A stretch of DNA of 13,518 nucleotides from Bacteroidales bacterium (lineage in GTDB: Bacteria; Bacteroidota; Bacteroidia; Bacteroidales; Paludibacteraceae): the NCBI GenBank assembly GCA_018066005.1, contig JAGHSG010000065.1, forward strand, positions 1-13,518, given 5' to 3'. The position numbers and the translations under genes were made by a program. Within the stretch, counting starts at the first letter, position 1; each line of letters starts with the position of its first letter. A model generated the notes under the pieces. That model had not been told where the DNA came from and ran no database searches. It saw nothing but the letters and a program-made list of their open reading frames with translations. This document shows, piece by piece, positions 13,413-13,518 of this stretch.

Positions 13413-13442
13413 GTTATTATGGCTCGTGAGGGTAGTAATAAC
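13413..13442 (+). promoter_or_regulatory. Stem-loop upstream of the terminal terminator
   Basis: GTTATTA (13413-13419) pairs with TAATAAC (13436-13442) around a 16-base G-rich loop. It stands three bases from the terminator stem, so the two form a tandem hairpin unit that could be a leader attenuator or the 3' end of a small RNA. A 26-codon frame starts inside it (ATG 13419, stop 13497-13499). Confidence 0.45.
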
Positions 13443-13444
13443 AG

Positions 13445-13480
13445 CAACCGGGAGTATTTGGCTCCCGGTTGTTTCTTTTT
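13445..13480 (+). terminator. Strong intrinsic terminator
   Basis: A perfect 10-bp stem (CAACCGGGAG 13445-13454, CTCCCGGTTG 13462-13471) with a 7-base loop is followed by TTTCTTTTT. It faces + strand transcription and lies 325 bases after tcdA. It may end the tcdA transcript, a small RNA, or a leader of a gene beyond the window. Confidence 0.85.
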
Positions 13481-13518
13481 AAACATTACATTGAATTAAT
13501 AATATATGTATGAATGTT

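Larger units (their letters stand above)
13120..13418. other. Intergenic region with 11-bp repeats, no gene seen
   Basis: About 300 bases after tcdA contain no convincing reading frame on either strand, no canonical TAnnTTTG promoter and no clear T-tailed terminator for the tcdA operon. The recognisable content is the series of 11-bp tandem repeat pairs and the dyad at 13279-13317. Confidence 0.7.

Overview
The window looks like chromosomal DNA from a member of the Bacteroidales (Bacteroidota). Four promoters match the Bacteroidetes sigma consensus (TTTG about 19-20 bp upstream of TAnnTTTG). Gene starts lack Shine-Dalgarno sequences and are A-rich instead. The proteins (a fused SpmA/SpmB-type transporter, a stand-alone THUMP methyltransferase, a coiled-coil protein with a Bacteroidales-type C-terminal domain, a lipoprotein with a charged export-type N-terminus) also fit. 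No tRNA, rRNA, CRISPR array, transposase or phage gene was seen.

Layout. (1) Positions 1-3680, + strand: the end of an unidentified gene, a short charged reading frame, an MFS transporter, murF and a membrane-anchored coiled-coil protein. All are joined by 1- or 4-base stop/start overlaps and end at a bidirectional terminator. (2) Positions 3714-6020, - strand: recA and, upstream of it, a 410-aa nucleoside-recognition (Gate) domain transporter. (3) Positions 6021-6344: a spacer holding two outward-facing promoters, three copies of an 11-bp repeat and seven copies of an 8-bp repeat. (4) Positions 6345-9454, + strand: a YtcJ-like amidohydrolase lipoprotein with its own promoter, then a THUMP/SAM RNA methyltransferase whose last 43 codons lie antisense to ssb. 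(5) ssb (- strand) and a secreted endonuclease/exonuclease/phosphatase protein diverge from a shared palindromic promoter at 9780-9827. (6) Positions 9853-13119, + strand: the EEP protein, an FAD-dependent dehydrogenase (COG2509 type) and tcdA, tightly packed. (7) Positions 13120-13518: no convincing gene; four pairs of 11-bp tandem repeats, then a structured segment with a strong terminator.

Most genes are housekeeping: cell-wall synthesis (murF), recombination (recA, ssb), rRNA methylation and tRNA t6A modification (tcdA). I found no defence or biosynthetic system. The unusual signal is a set of short tandem repeats, mostly with an exact 8-bp period (11 bp in two spacers). They occur between genes, across stop and start codons, and inside murF and the FAD dehydrogenase. 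One unit family (TCACCGAT) occurs at three separate places, on both strands. Inside genes the tracts have lengths divisible by three (24, 36 and 24 nt) and fall at variable loops; in non-coding positions the copy numbers are 5, about 6 and 7. This suggests an active process that generates or spreads repeats and is filtered by reading frame.
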